From contig CAMIZH010000003.1 of NCBI GenBank assembly GCA_946403255.1, positions 1-46,668 of the forward strand: 46,668 bases of DNA. Reading direction: 5' to 3'. This document shows positions 38,028 to 46,668 of the stretch, piece by piece. The translations under genes and the position numbers were made by a program. The stretch's first letter is position 1; every line of letters begins with the position of its first letter. Below the pieces are notes generated by a model. That model was not told where the DNA came from and made no database searches. It worked only from the letters and a program-made list of their open reading frames with translations. This DNA comes from an uncultured Peptoniphilaceae bacterium (lineage in GTDB: Bacteria; Bacillota; Clostridia; Tissierellales; Peptoniphilaceae).

Positions 38028-39569
38028 TTGTCAAAAATAATAACTGGTTTAATTATTATTATTTGTAGTTTAATTAGTATAGCTATAGGTTATGCTATTA
38101 GAAAATATATAGCTGAAGGTAAATTAAGTACTGCTGAAGAACTTGCAAATAAAATTATAACTGACGCTGAACACGATGCAGAAACTAAGAAAAAAGAATT
38201 GTTAGTTGAAGCAAAGGAAGAAATTCACAGACTTAGATTTGAACATGATACTGAAGTTAAATCAAGAAGAATTGAAGTACAACAACTTGAACAAAGAGTA
38301 CTATCTAGAGAAGAATCTGTAGATAGAAAGTTTATACAACTAGAAAAGAAAGAAGAAAATTTAAATTCTAAAATTCAAGAAATTGAATTTAAAGATCAAA
38401 AAGCTGAAACTTTAATAGTTGAAAGAGAAAAAGAACTTCAAAAGGTAGCAGGTCTTACTTCTGAAGAAGGAAAACAAATGTTGCTATCTGAACTTGAAAA
38501 AGAAATCGTTCAAGAGTCCGCATTAATAATTAGAGAAAATGAAGCATTAGTTAAAGATGAATGTAATAAATATGCTAGAAATCTTATAGCACAAGCAATT
38601 CAAAGATATGCAGCAGACCAAGTCACTGAAAGCACTGTTTCTGTTGTTAATTTACCTAATGATGAAATGAAGGGTAGAATAATAGGTCGTGAAGGTAGAA
38701 ATATTAGAGCTATAGAGTCATTAACTGGTGTAGATTTAATAATAGACGATACTCCAGAAGCAGTAGTTTTATCTTGTTTTGATCCTATAAGAAGAGAAAT
38801 TGCTAGAATATCATTGGAAAAATTAGTATCTGATGGTCGTATACATCCTACAAAAATTGAGGAAACTATAGATAAGGCTAAACAAGAAGTTGAAATTGCA
38901 ATAAAAGAGTCTGGAGACCAGGCTGCTTATGATGCAGGGGTTCATGGAATTCATCCTGAACTTATTAAATATCTTGGAAGGTTAAAATATAGAACTAGCT
39001 ACGGACAAAATGTTCTTAAACACTCTGTAGAAGTGGCACATATAGCAGGAATGCTTGCAAGTGAAATCGGAGCAGATGTTAAAATTGCTAAAAGAGCAGG
39101 ACTACTTCATGATATTGGTAAGAGTATTGACCACGAAGTAGAAGGACCTCATGTAGAAATTGGAGTAGAACTAGCTAGAAAATATAGAGAATCTGAATCT
39201 GTAATCCATGCTATTGAAGCTCATCATGGTGATGTTGAAGCAAAAACAGTTGAGGCCGTACTTGTTCAAGCAGCTGATGCAATTAGTGCTGCAAGACCTG
39301 GAGCAAGACGTGAAACAATAGAAGCTTATATTAAGAGACTTGAAAAACTAGAAGAAATAGCTGATTCTTTTGAAGGAATTGAAAAATCATATGCTGTTCA
39401 AGCAGGACGTGAAATAAGAATAATTGTAAAACCTGAAGAAATTTCAGAAGCTGAGATTACTATACTTGCAAGAAATATTGTTAAGAAAATAGAATCTGAG
39501 TTAGATTTCCCAGGACAAATTAAAGTAAACGTAGTTCGTGAAATGCGTGCAATAGATTATGCAAAATAA
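38028..39569 (+). CDS. rny: Ribonuclease Y
   Basis: N-terminal TM helix, coiled coil, KH ([33 protein letters not shown]) and HD ([10 protein letters not shown]) domains; TTG start. Confidence 0.98.
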   Translation: MSKIITGLIIIICSLISIAIGYAIRKYIAEGKLSTAEELANKIITDAEHDAETKKKELLVEAKEEIHRLRFEHDTEVKSRRIEVQQLEQRVLSREESVDRKFIQLEKKEENLNSKIQEIEFKDQKAETLIVEREKELQKVAGLTSEEGKQMLLSELEKEIVQESALIIRENEALVKDECNKYARNLIAQAIQRYAADQVTESTVSVVNLPNDEMKGRIIGREGRNIRAIESLTGVDLIIDDTPEAVVLSCFDPIRREIARISLEKLVSDGRIHPTKIEETIDKAKQEVEIAIKESGDQAAYDAGVHGIHPELIKYLGRLKYRTSYGQNVLKHSVEVAHIAGMLASEIGADVKIAKRAGLLHDIGKSIDHEVEGPHVEIGVELARKYRESESVIHAIEAHHGDVEAKTVEAVLVQAADAISAARPGARRETIEAYIKRLEKLEEIADSFEGIEKSYAVQAGREIRIIVKPEEISEAEITILARNIVKKIESELDFPGQIKVNVVREMRAIDYAK

Positions 39570-39570
39570 G

Positions 39571-39603
39571 AAATAACCTGCCTTATGGTGGGTTATTTTT
39601 TTA
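39571..39603 (+). terminator. Intrinsic terminator after rny
   Basis: AAATAACCTGCCTTATGGTGGGTTATTTTTTT. Confidence 0.75.
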
Positions 39604-39625
39604 TATATTTATATGGAGGTAAAGA

Positions 39626-40585
39626 TTGATAAAGAGTAATTTATTAGATGATTTTTTAGATTATATGAAATCTACAAAAGGAGCATCTGAATCCACAGTA
39701 AAAGAATATTATTATGACATAAGATTATTTTTAAGATTCTTAAAACAAAGAAGAGGTCTTGCCAAAGATATAGAATTTAACGAAATAGATATTGAAGATG
39801 TAGGAATTGAAATGCTTTCATCTGTTAAAAAACAAGATATTTATGCCTTTAATGCTTTTTTAGAGAAAACAAGAAATGTTTCTAATAGAACTAAATATAG
39901 AAAGGTATCTTCTATTAGAGCTTTTTTCAATTATCTATCTACAAAAATTGATGTAATTGAATATAATCCTATTGAAAATATTGATATGCCTAAACTTGAA
40001 AAAACTTTACCACAATATTTAGATTTAAATGAAGCTATTAGCCTTTTAGAAACAATTAATAAAGCTGAAAAAAAAGAACCTTATAAATCAAGAGACTATG
40101 CAATAGCAACACTATTTTTAAATTGTGGTATGCGTTTATCTGAATTATCTAGTATTGATTTAAAAGATATTTCAAAGGATAATACTTTACGAGTTTTAGG
40201 AAAAGGAAATAAAGAAAGGACTATATATTTAAATAAAGCCTGTCAAAACGCTTTGGACATCTATTTAAAAAATAGACCTAAGGTTGATACAGATGCATTA
40301 TTTTTATCTATGAGAAATACAAGAATTAGTAATAGAGCTATCCAACATATGATAGAAAAATATATTATTGAAACAGGATTAGATCCTAAAAAATATACTG
40401 TCCATAAATTAAGGCATACAGCAGCAACATTAATGTATCAATATGGAAATGCCGATATAAGGTCACTACAAGAGATTTTAGGGCATGAATCCATAACAAC
40501 AACACAAATATATACTCATGTAAGAAGTGAGCAATTAAAGCAAACTATAGATAGTAATCCATTGGCTATTGTAGATGAAGATTAA
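39626..40585 (+). CDS. XerC/XerD-type tyrosine recombinase
   Basis: Catalytic motifs NCGMRLSEL, HKLRHTAATLM, LGHESITTTQIYTHV; TTG start. Confidence 0.92.
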   Translation: MIKSNLLDDFLDYMKSTKGASESTVKEYYYDIRLFLRFLKQRRGLAKDIEFNEIDIEDVGIEMLSSVKKQDIYAFNAFLEKTRNVSNRTKYRKVSSIRAFFNYLSTKIDVIEYNPIENIDMPKLEKTLPQYLDLNEAISLLETINKAEKKEPYKSRDYAIATLFLNCGMRLSELSSIDLKDISKDNTLRVLGKGNKERTIYLNKACQNALDIYLKNRPKVDTDALFLSMRNTRISNRAIQHMIEKYIIETGLDPKKYTVHKLRHTAATLMYQYGNADIRSLQEILGHESITTTQIYTHVRSEQLKQTIDSNPLAIVDED

Positions 40586-40713
40586 AATTATTTAACTTTG
40601 ATGATTTATCTTAGAGTTTTCATAACAATTTAGATATTAAAATTGTGTTAAAATATTTGTAGTAGTGTAATGAAGTTACTATATAAGTTATATATAAACA
40701 AGGGGGATAAATT

Positions 40714-41934
40714 ATGTCTGTTATAAATGTAACTAGTGAGATTAAACCTTTGAAAAAAGTATTACTTCATAGACCTGGTGAAGAGTTATTAAATTTAACA
40801 CCTGATAATTTACATGAATTATTATTTGATGATATTCCTTTTCTAAAAGTAGCTCAAGAAGAGCATGATTATTTTTCTAAAGTTTTAAGAGAAAATGGTG
40901 CTGAAACTGTTTATCTAGAAGATTTAATGACAGAAACTTTAAGTTCAAATATTTCTTTAAAGGAAGAATTTTTAGAGATATATCTAAATGAAGCAGGAAG
41001 TTTTAATAAAGAATATAAAACTGAAATTTTAAATTATTTAAATAGTATTAGTAGTTTAAAAGAATTGGTTTTTAAAACTATGTCAGGAATAAATATAAAT
41101 GAATTAGATTTAAGCAGAAAGACATTGTCTGATTATATTGATTTATCTAATTCTAAAATGATTATTAATCCTATGCCTAATTTATTTTTCACAAGGGATC
41201 CTTTTGCATCTATAGGTAGTGATGTATCTATAAACAAGATGTATTCAAATACACGAAATAGAGAAACAATATATGCAGATTTTATATTAAAGTATCATCC
41301 AAGTTACAAAGACAAAATTAATACTTTATACGATAGAAATTCTAATTTTAGTATAGAGGGTGGAGATATTTTAAATATAGATGAAAATACATTGGCTATT
41401 GGAATATCTCAAAGAACAGAAGCTAATGCTATTGAATTATTATCTAGAAACATATTTTTTAATTCAAATAGTAAAATAAAAGAAATCTATGCTTTTGAAA
41501 TACCTTCTAAAAGAGCTTTTATGCATTTAGATACTGTTTTTACACAGGTTGATGTTGATAAATTTACTATTCATCCTGAGATTTTGGGAACACTTAGAGT
41601 TTTTAAAATTAGCAAAGGTATAAAAGACTTAAAAATAGAAGAAATTAATGATTCTTTAGAAAATATACTTACTAAGATAGTTGGATATAAAATAGAGTTA
41701 ATACTTTGTGGCGGTGGAGATAATATAATATCACAAAGAGAACAGTGGAACGATGGTTCCAATACATTATGTATTAGCCCTGGAAAAATAATTGTATATG
41801 AGAGAAATAATATAACAAATGATATACTTAGAAAAAAAGGTTTAGAGGTTTTAGAAATACCAAGTAGTGAGTTGTCTCGTGGACGTGGCGGACCAAGATG
41901 TATGACTATGCCACTTATACGAGAAGATATATAG
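40714..41934 (+). CDS. arcA: Arginine deiminase
   Basis: PNLFFTRDPFASIG, EGGDILNI, ELSRGRGGPRCMTMPL. Confidence 0.98.
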   Translation: MSVINVTSEIKPLKKVLLHRPGEELLNLTPDNLHELLFDDIPFLKVAQEEHDYFSKVLRENGAETVYLEDLMTETLSSNISLKEEFLEIYLNEAGSFNKEYKTEILNYLNSISSLKELVFKTMSGININELDLSRKTLSDYIDLSNSKMIINPMPNLFFTRDPFASIGSDVSINKMYSNTRNRETIYADFILKYHPSYKDKINTLYDRNSNFSIEGGDILNIDENTLAIGISQRTEANAIELLSRNIFFNSNSKIKEIYAFEIPSKRAFMHLDTVFTQVDVDKFTIHPEILGTLRVFKISKGIKDLKIEEINDSLENILTKIVGYKIELILCGGGDNIISQREQWNDGSNTLCISPGKIIVYERNNITNDILRKKGLEVLEIPSSELSRGRGGPRCMTMPLIREDI

Positions 41935-41958
41935 AATATAGTAAACGGAGGGATTATT

Positions 41959-42951
41959 ATGCCAGTGAATTTACAAGGAAGAAGTTTTTTAAAATTATTA
42001 GATTTTACAACTGAAGAAATAGAATATCTATTAGATTTATCAAAAGAGTTTAAAAAGTTAAAGTTAACTAGAACTCCACATAAGTATTTAGATGGTAAAA
42101 ATATAGCTTTATTATTTGAGAAAACATCAACAAGAACAAGATGTTCCTTTGAAGTAGCTGGATATGATTTAGGTATGGGAGTTACCTATTTAGAACCTGG
42201 TTCATCACAAATGGGTCATAAAGAATCTATTGAAGATACTGCAAAAGTACTTGGAAGATATTATGATGGTATTGAATACAGAGGCTTTTCACAGGATTTA
42301 GTTCAGGAATTATCTGATAATGCAGGTGTGCCTGTTTGGAACGGATTAACTGATGAGTTCCATCCTACTCAAATGCTTGCAGATATTTTAACTATTGAGG
42401 AAAATTTTGATAGTATAAAAGGATTAAATTTAACTTTTATGGGAGATGCTAGAAATAATGTAGCCAATTCTCTAATGGTTATTAGCGCAAAACTAGGTAT
42501 AAACTTTACAGCTTGTGGTCCAAAAGAGTTAATGCCATCTGAAGAGCTTGTAAGTATTTGTAAAGAAATTGCTCTTACTAATAACTCTAATATAGTATTA
42601 ACTGATGACCCCATAATTGGAGCAACAAATGCCGATATTATATATACTGATATATGGGTTTCTATGGGAGAACCTTCAGAGGTATGGTCTTCACGAATCC
42701 ACTTATTAGAAAAATTTAGAGTTACTAAAGAACTAATGGACTTAGGATCTGATAATTGTATATTCCTGCATTGTTTACCATCTTTTCATGATATAAATAC
42801 AGTTGTTGGTAAAAATATTAACAAAGAGTTTGGTATAAATGAAATGGAAGTTACTGATGAGGTATTTAGATCAAAGTATTCAAAAGTTTTTGATCAAGCA
42901 GAAAATAGAATGCATACTATAAAAGCAGTTATGTATGCAACTTTAAAATAA
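41959..42951 (+). CDS. argF: Ornithine carbamoyltransferase
   Basis: FEKTSTRTRCSFEVA, GHKESIEDTAKVLGRYYDGIEYRGF, FLHCLPSFHD. Confidence 0.97.
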   Translation: MPVNLQGRSFLKLLDFTTEEIEYLLDLSKEFKKLKLTRTPHKYLDGKNIALLFEKTSTRTRCSFEVAGYDLGMGVTYLEPGSSQMGHKESIEDTAKVLGRYYDGIEYRGFSQDLVQELSDNAGVPVWNGLTDEFHPTQMLADILTIEENFDSIKGLNLTFMGDARNNVANSLMVISAKLGINFTACGPKELMPSEELVSICKEIALTNNSNIVLTDDPIIGATNADIIYTDIWVSMGEPSEVWSSRIHLLEKFRVTKELMDLGSDNCIFLHCLPSFHDINTVVGKNINKEFGINEMEVTDEVFRSKYSKVFDQAENRMHTIKAVMYATLK

Positions 42952-42985
42952 ATTTATATAACTTAGGGATGATGGAGGTAATAGC

Positions 42986-43930
42986 ATGAGTAAAAAAATA
43001 GTTATAGCTTTAGGTGGAAATGCTTTAGGAAATAGTCCAGAAGAACAAATTGAACTTGTTAAAGATACTGCAAAATCAATTGTAGGTCTTGCAAAAGAAG
43101 GTGACCAAATTATAATAGGTCATGGAAATGGACCACAAATTGGTATGATAAACCTTGCAATGGAATATGCTTCAAAAGGTGATTTTAATAGTCCATATAT
43201 GCCTTTTCCTGAGTGTTGTGCAATGAGTCAAGGATATATTGGTTATCACTTACAGCAAGCTATTGTAAATGAACTTAAAAAACAAAATTTAGATAAAACT
43301 TGTACTACAATAGTAACTCAAATAATTGTAGATAAGGATGATAAAGCTTTTTTAAACCCAACAAAACCAATTGGCTCCTTCTATTCTAAAGAAGAATCTG
43401 AAAAAATTGCAAAAGAAAAAGGATATGATTTTGTTGAAGATTCTGGTAGGGGATATAGAAGAGTAGTAGCATCTCCAAAACCAGTTGAAATTGTAGAATC
43501 AAAAGTATTAAAAATGATTTCAAGTGTAGATAATATAGTTATTACAGTTGGTGGTGGTGGAGTTCCAGTAATTCAAACTGAAAATGGATTAGAAGGAATC
43601 TCTGCTGTTATAGATAAAGATTGGTCTAGTGCAAAAGTAGCATTGGAATTAGATGCAGATATATTGTTAATACTTACAGCAGTAGAAAAGGTATCTATTA
43701 ATTTTAATAAACCTGATCAAAAAGAATTAGACTCTATGACAATTGATGAAGTTAATAAATACACTGATGAAGGTCATTTTGCTAAAGGATCTATGTTACC
43801 CAAAGTAGAAGCCTGTAAGACTTTTGTAGAAGGTAGTAGTAAGAAAGATGCTATAGCAATAATAACTTCTCTTTCAAAAGCAACTGATGCTTTAAAAGGA
43901 GAGACGGGGACTATTGTTAAAAAATCATAG
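42986..43930 (+). CDS. arcC: Carbamate kinase
   Basis: KIVIALGGNALGNSPEEQ, GHGNGPQIGMI, GGGGVPVIQ, AVIDKDWSSAKVALELDADILLILTAVEKV. Confidence 0.98.
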   Translation: MSKKIVIALGGNALGNSPEEQIELVKDTAKSIVGLAKEGDQIIIGHGNGPQIGMINLAMEYASKGDFNSPYMPFPECCAMSQGYIGYHLQQAIVNELKKQNLDKTCTTIVTQIIVDKDDKAFLNPTKPIGSFYSKEESEKIAKEKGYDFVEDSGRGYRRVVASPKPVEIVESKVLKMISSVDNIVITVGGGGVPVIQTENGLEGISAVIDKDWSSAKVALELDADILLILTAVEKVSINFNKPDQKELDSMTIDEVNKYTDEGHFAKGSMLPKVEACKTFVEGSSKKDAIAIITSLSKATDALKGETGTIVKKS

Positions 43931-43939
43931 GAGTAAATA

Positions 43940-45382
43940 ATGGCAAACAAAAAGAAAAAATCATTATCAGCATTTAGTATATTATTTATTATTCTAATAA
44001 GTATATTTATAGTATCAAAATTTTTAAATGGAATGACTTTTGATATGGCAACAAACAAATCAGGAGAAAGTTTTAGTAGTGTCGTTGGTGCAACTCTACC
44101 ATCCTTAGTAATGGCTCCATATAACGGATTTTTAGATGCAATTGATATATCTATATTCGTATTAGTATTAGGTGGGTTTTTAGGTATTGTACAAGCTACT
44201 GGAGCACTAGAAGCAGGAATACATTCTCTAGTTAAAAAGAAAAAAGATAGAGAAATTAGTTTAATTGTTATACTAATGATATTATTTTCTATTGGTGGAA
44301 CAACTTTTGGAATGGCAGAAGAAACTATGGCTTTTTATGGAATAATAACAATGGCTTTAGTAACAGCTGGTTTTGATTCATTAGTAGGAGCTGCAACTAT
44401 ACTTCTTGGTGCAGGATCAGGAGTACTTGGATCAACAGTAAATCCTTTTGCCGTTGGTACTGCAGTAGAAGCTCTAAACTCTATTGGTATAAAAGCAAAT
44501 CAAGGGATTATATTGTTATTAGGAACTTTTTTATGGATATCAACTACAATAGTTTCAATATACTTTGTTACAAAATATGCAAGAAAAGTACAAAAAGATA
44601 AAGGCTCTACATTATTATCATTGCAGGAACAAGAAAATATGGAGAATGAATTTCAATTAGATAATAGTAAATCATTAGATTTTACTAAAATTCATAAATT
44701 AATATTATTTATATTCGCTTGTACATTTATTGTAATGATTGTTGCACTTGCACCATGGCAAAACTTAGGGATTAATATTTTCGAAGGATGGTCTGATTTC
44801 TTAACTGGAGAGACATTTGGTAATTGGTCCTTTGGAGAAGTTGCTATGTGGTTTTTTATTATGGGAATTGTCATTGCATTTATTTCTGGAATGGAAGAAA
44901 AGCAAGTTGTTAAAGAATTTGTAGATGGCGCTTCAGAGGTTTTATCTGTTGTTTTAATTATAGTTGTATCAAGAGGTGTTTCAGTATTAATGCAAACAAC
45001 TCATATTGATGCACTAATACTAGATAGAGCATCAAAAGCATTATATGGTTTAAGCCCTATTATATTTGTACTAGGTGCATATATACTATATGTTTTATTA
45101 TCATTTTTAATTCCATCAACATCAGGACTAGCATTTGTTTCTATACCTGTAATGGGTGGCCTTGCAGAAGCTTTAGGTATGAGCCCTGAAGTTATGATTA
45201 TGATTTTCACAGCAGGTTGTGGTCTTGTAAATCTAATCACTCCAACATCTGGAGTTGTAATGGGTGGACTGGAAATGGCAAAAGTAGAATATTCTACTTG
45301 GTTAAAATTTGTTACAAAACCAATTATAGTTATATCTTTAATGAACTTTATAACATTATGCGTAGCTATAATAATATTTTAA
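43940..45382 (+). CDS. YfcC-family transporter, likely arginine/ornithine or other amino-acid permease
   Basis: About 11-12 hydrophobic segments, FGMAEETMAFYGI, NPFAVGTAVEALNSIGI, LIPSTSGLAFVSIPVMGGLAEALG; sits in the arginine deiminase operon. Confidence 0.88.
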   Translation: MANKKKKSLSAFSILFIILISIFIVSKFLNGMTFDMATNKSGESFSSVVGATLPSLVMAPYNGFLDAIDISIFVLVLGGFLGIVQATGALEAGIHSLVKKKKDREISLIVILMILFSIGGTTFGMAEETMAFYGIITMALVTAGFDSLVGAATILLGAGSGVLGSTVNPFAVGTAVEALNSIGIKANQGIILLLGTFLWISTTIVSIYFVTKYARKVQKDKGSTLLSLQEQENMENEFQLDNSKSLDFTKIHKLILFIFACTFIVMIVALAPWQNLGINIFEGWSDFLTGETFGNWSFGEVAMWFFIMGIVIAFISGMEEKQVVKEFVDGASEVLSVVLIIVVSRGVSVLMQTTHIDALILDRASKALYGLSPIIFVLGAYILYVLLSFLIPSTSGLAFVSIPVMGGLAEALGMSPEVMIMIFTAGCGLVNLITPTSGVVMGGLEMAKVEYSTWLKFVTKPIIVISLMNFITLCVAIIIF

Positions 45383-45386
45383 GTTT

Positions 45387-45422
45387 TACTGCTTGGATTT
45401 TAAATCTAAGCAGTTTTTTTAT
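45387..45422 (+). terminator. Intrinsic terminator ending the arginine deiminase operon
   Basis: ACTGCTTGGATTTTAAATCTAAGCAGTTTTTTT. Confidence 0.8.
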
Positions 45423-45488
45423 ACACAAATAAAGGAAATTTTGTATATGTTATAATTAATTTATAATATTAATATATTGGAGGAAATT

Positions 45489-46668
45489 ATGGATTTTAAT
45501 AAAGATTTTAATGCAACTACATATAAATATAATTCAAATAGAAATGTAGTTTTTTCAAATAGAGGTATGGTTGCTACAGGAAACCCAATGGCTGCACAAG
45601 CAGGAATCGACATACTAAAAAAAGGCGGAAATGCAATTGATGCAGCTATTGCTACGGCAGTAGTTCTTTCTGTTGTTGAACCTACTTGTAATGGAGTTGG
45701 TGGAGATGGCTTTGCTTTAGTTTGGGATGGAAAAAAACTTCATGGAATGAATGCTTCTGGTAAGTCTCCAGAACTAATCACTTTAGAAGAAATAAAATCA
45801 ATGGGGTATAAAAAAATCCCTACTGAAGGAGTTATCCCTATTACTGTTCCTGGACAAGTTGGTGGATGGATTGAACTATCTAAAAAATTTGGAAAATTAG
45901 AATTTAAGGAATTATTTACAAGTGCAATTGATTATGCGAGAAATGGATTTATAGTACAACCTCTTGTATCAAAATTATGGGGTAGGGAATATGATAGATT
46001 TAAAAACTCAATTGATGATAATACTTTTTTAGACGAATGGTTTAAAGTATTTGCTCCAAATGATATGCCTTTAAAAGCTGGGGAATTATTTAAAAATCCT
46101 GAACTAGCTAAATCTTTAGAAGATATTGCATTAACAAAGGGAGAAAGTTTTTATAATGGTGTAATAGCTGAAAAGATAGATATATTTATGAAGGAAAATA
46201 AAGGTTATTTAAGAAAAAAAGACTTAGAAAAGTATAAAGTTCAATGGGTTGAGCCAATTACTACTGAGTTTAATAATTATACTGTTGCTGAAATACCACC
46301 AAATGGACATGGGATTACTGTTCTTATGGCACTTAATATATTTAAAAATTTAAGTTTAGATGAAGATATTAATTCGGAAGAGTCCATTCACAAACAAATT
46401 GAGTCATTAAAATTAGCTTTTTCTGATGTAAAAGAATTTATAGCAGATAAAGACCATATGAGAACAGATGTTTCATCTCTACTATCAGATGACTATTCTA
46501 AAACAAGAGCTGGTTTAATAAATGAAAATGCATTAGATCCAATTTATGGAGATCCTGAAAAGGGAGGAACTGTATATCTTGCTACTGCTGATAAGTTTGG
46601 TAATATGGTTTCATATATACAAAGTAATTATACTCAATTTGGTTCAGGTGTTGTAATTCCAGGTACTG
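45489..46668 (+). CDS. ggt: Gamma-glutamyltransferase family protein (N-terminal part, cut by right edge)
   Basis: MVATGNPMAAQAGIDILKKGGNAIDAAIATAVVLSVVEPTCNGVGGDGFALVWDG; catalytic region GGTVYLATADKFGNMVSYIQSNY; open to the window end. Confidence 0.9.
   Translation, partial: MDFNKDFNATTYKYNSNRNVVFSNRGMVATGNPMAAQAGIDILKKGGNAIDAAIATAVVLSVVEPTCNGVGGDGFALVWDGKKLHGMNASGKSPELITLEEIKSMGYKKIPTEGVIPITVPGQVGGWIELSKKFGKLEFKELFTSAIDYARNGFIVQPLVSKLWGREYDRFKNSIDDNTFLDEWFKVFAPNDMPLKAGELFKNPELAKSLEDIALTKGESFYNGVIAEKIDIFMKENKGYLRKKDLEKYKVQWVEPITTEFNNYTVAEIPPNGHGITVLMALNIFKNLSLDEDINSEESIHKQIESLKLAFSDVKEFIADKDHMRTDVSSLLSDDYSKTRAGLINENALDPIYGDPEKGGTVYLATADKFGNMVSYIQSNYTQFGSGVVIPGT

Noticed and set aside
39626-40585. 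Tyrosine recombinase as evidence of a mobile element
   Set aside because: Looks like a housekeeping XerC/D-type protein among core genes; no attachment repeats, phage or conjugation genes nearby, and no dif-like site was recognised
41746-41761. TGGAACGATGGTTCCA hairpin in arcA
   Set aside because: Only a 6-bp stem in coding sequence; expected by chance in a window this size
45217-45432. 71-aa plus-strand ORF overlapping the end of the YfcC-type transporter gene
   Set aside because: Out of frame with the transporter, unusual composition (Trp/Asn/Ser-rich), reads through the terminator; not credible
1-46668. CRISPR arrays, tRNA or rRNA genes
   Set aside because: No regularly spaced direct repeats, tRNA-like cloverleaf or rRNA sequence was recognised on reading; a tRNAscan/Infernal run would be needed to be certain

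Overview
The window is 46.7 kb of AT-rich DNA from a low-GC Gram-positive. It looks like an anaerobic Firmicute of the Tissierellia/Peptoniphilaceae type, inferred from the gene set and the SLH-domain style. It is almost fully coding and nearly all on the + strand. Main content: an SLH/BspA-like surface protein; ychF (- strand); a two-gene ABC transporter; a long translation/lipid/replication block (rpsB-tsf-pyrH-frr-uppS-cdsA-rseP-ispG-polC, then rimP-nusA-ylxR-infB-rbfA-nrnA-truB-ribF-rpsO-pnp-dut-ftsK-rimO-pgsA-cinA-recA); a four-gene Mre11/Rad50-like module directly behind recA; rny; a tyrosine recombinase; an arginine deiminase operon (arcA-argF-arcC-YfcC-type transporter); and the start of a gamma-glutamyltransferase gene cut by the window edge. 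I saw no CRISPR array, tRNA, rRNA or clear mobile element. The best candidate for something under-described is the recA-linked, split SbcC/Rad50-like module (34561-37871). In it the two ATPase halves are separate genes joined by a small coiled-coil ORF, and the N-terminal half ends in a C2H2-type zinc motif rather than continuing through a canonical CxxC hook. Other candidates are regulatory: a palindromic operator over the ABC-transporter promoter, structured leaders before rpsB, rpsO and rimP-nusA, and a 13-bp perfect inverted repeat inside the 5' end of polC. All assignments come from reading motifs and gene order; no database search was run.
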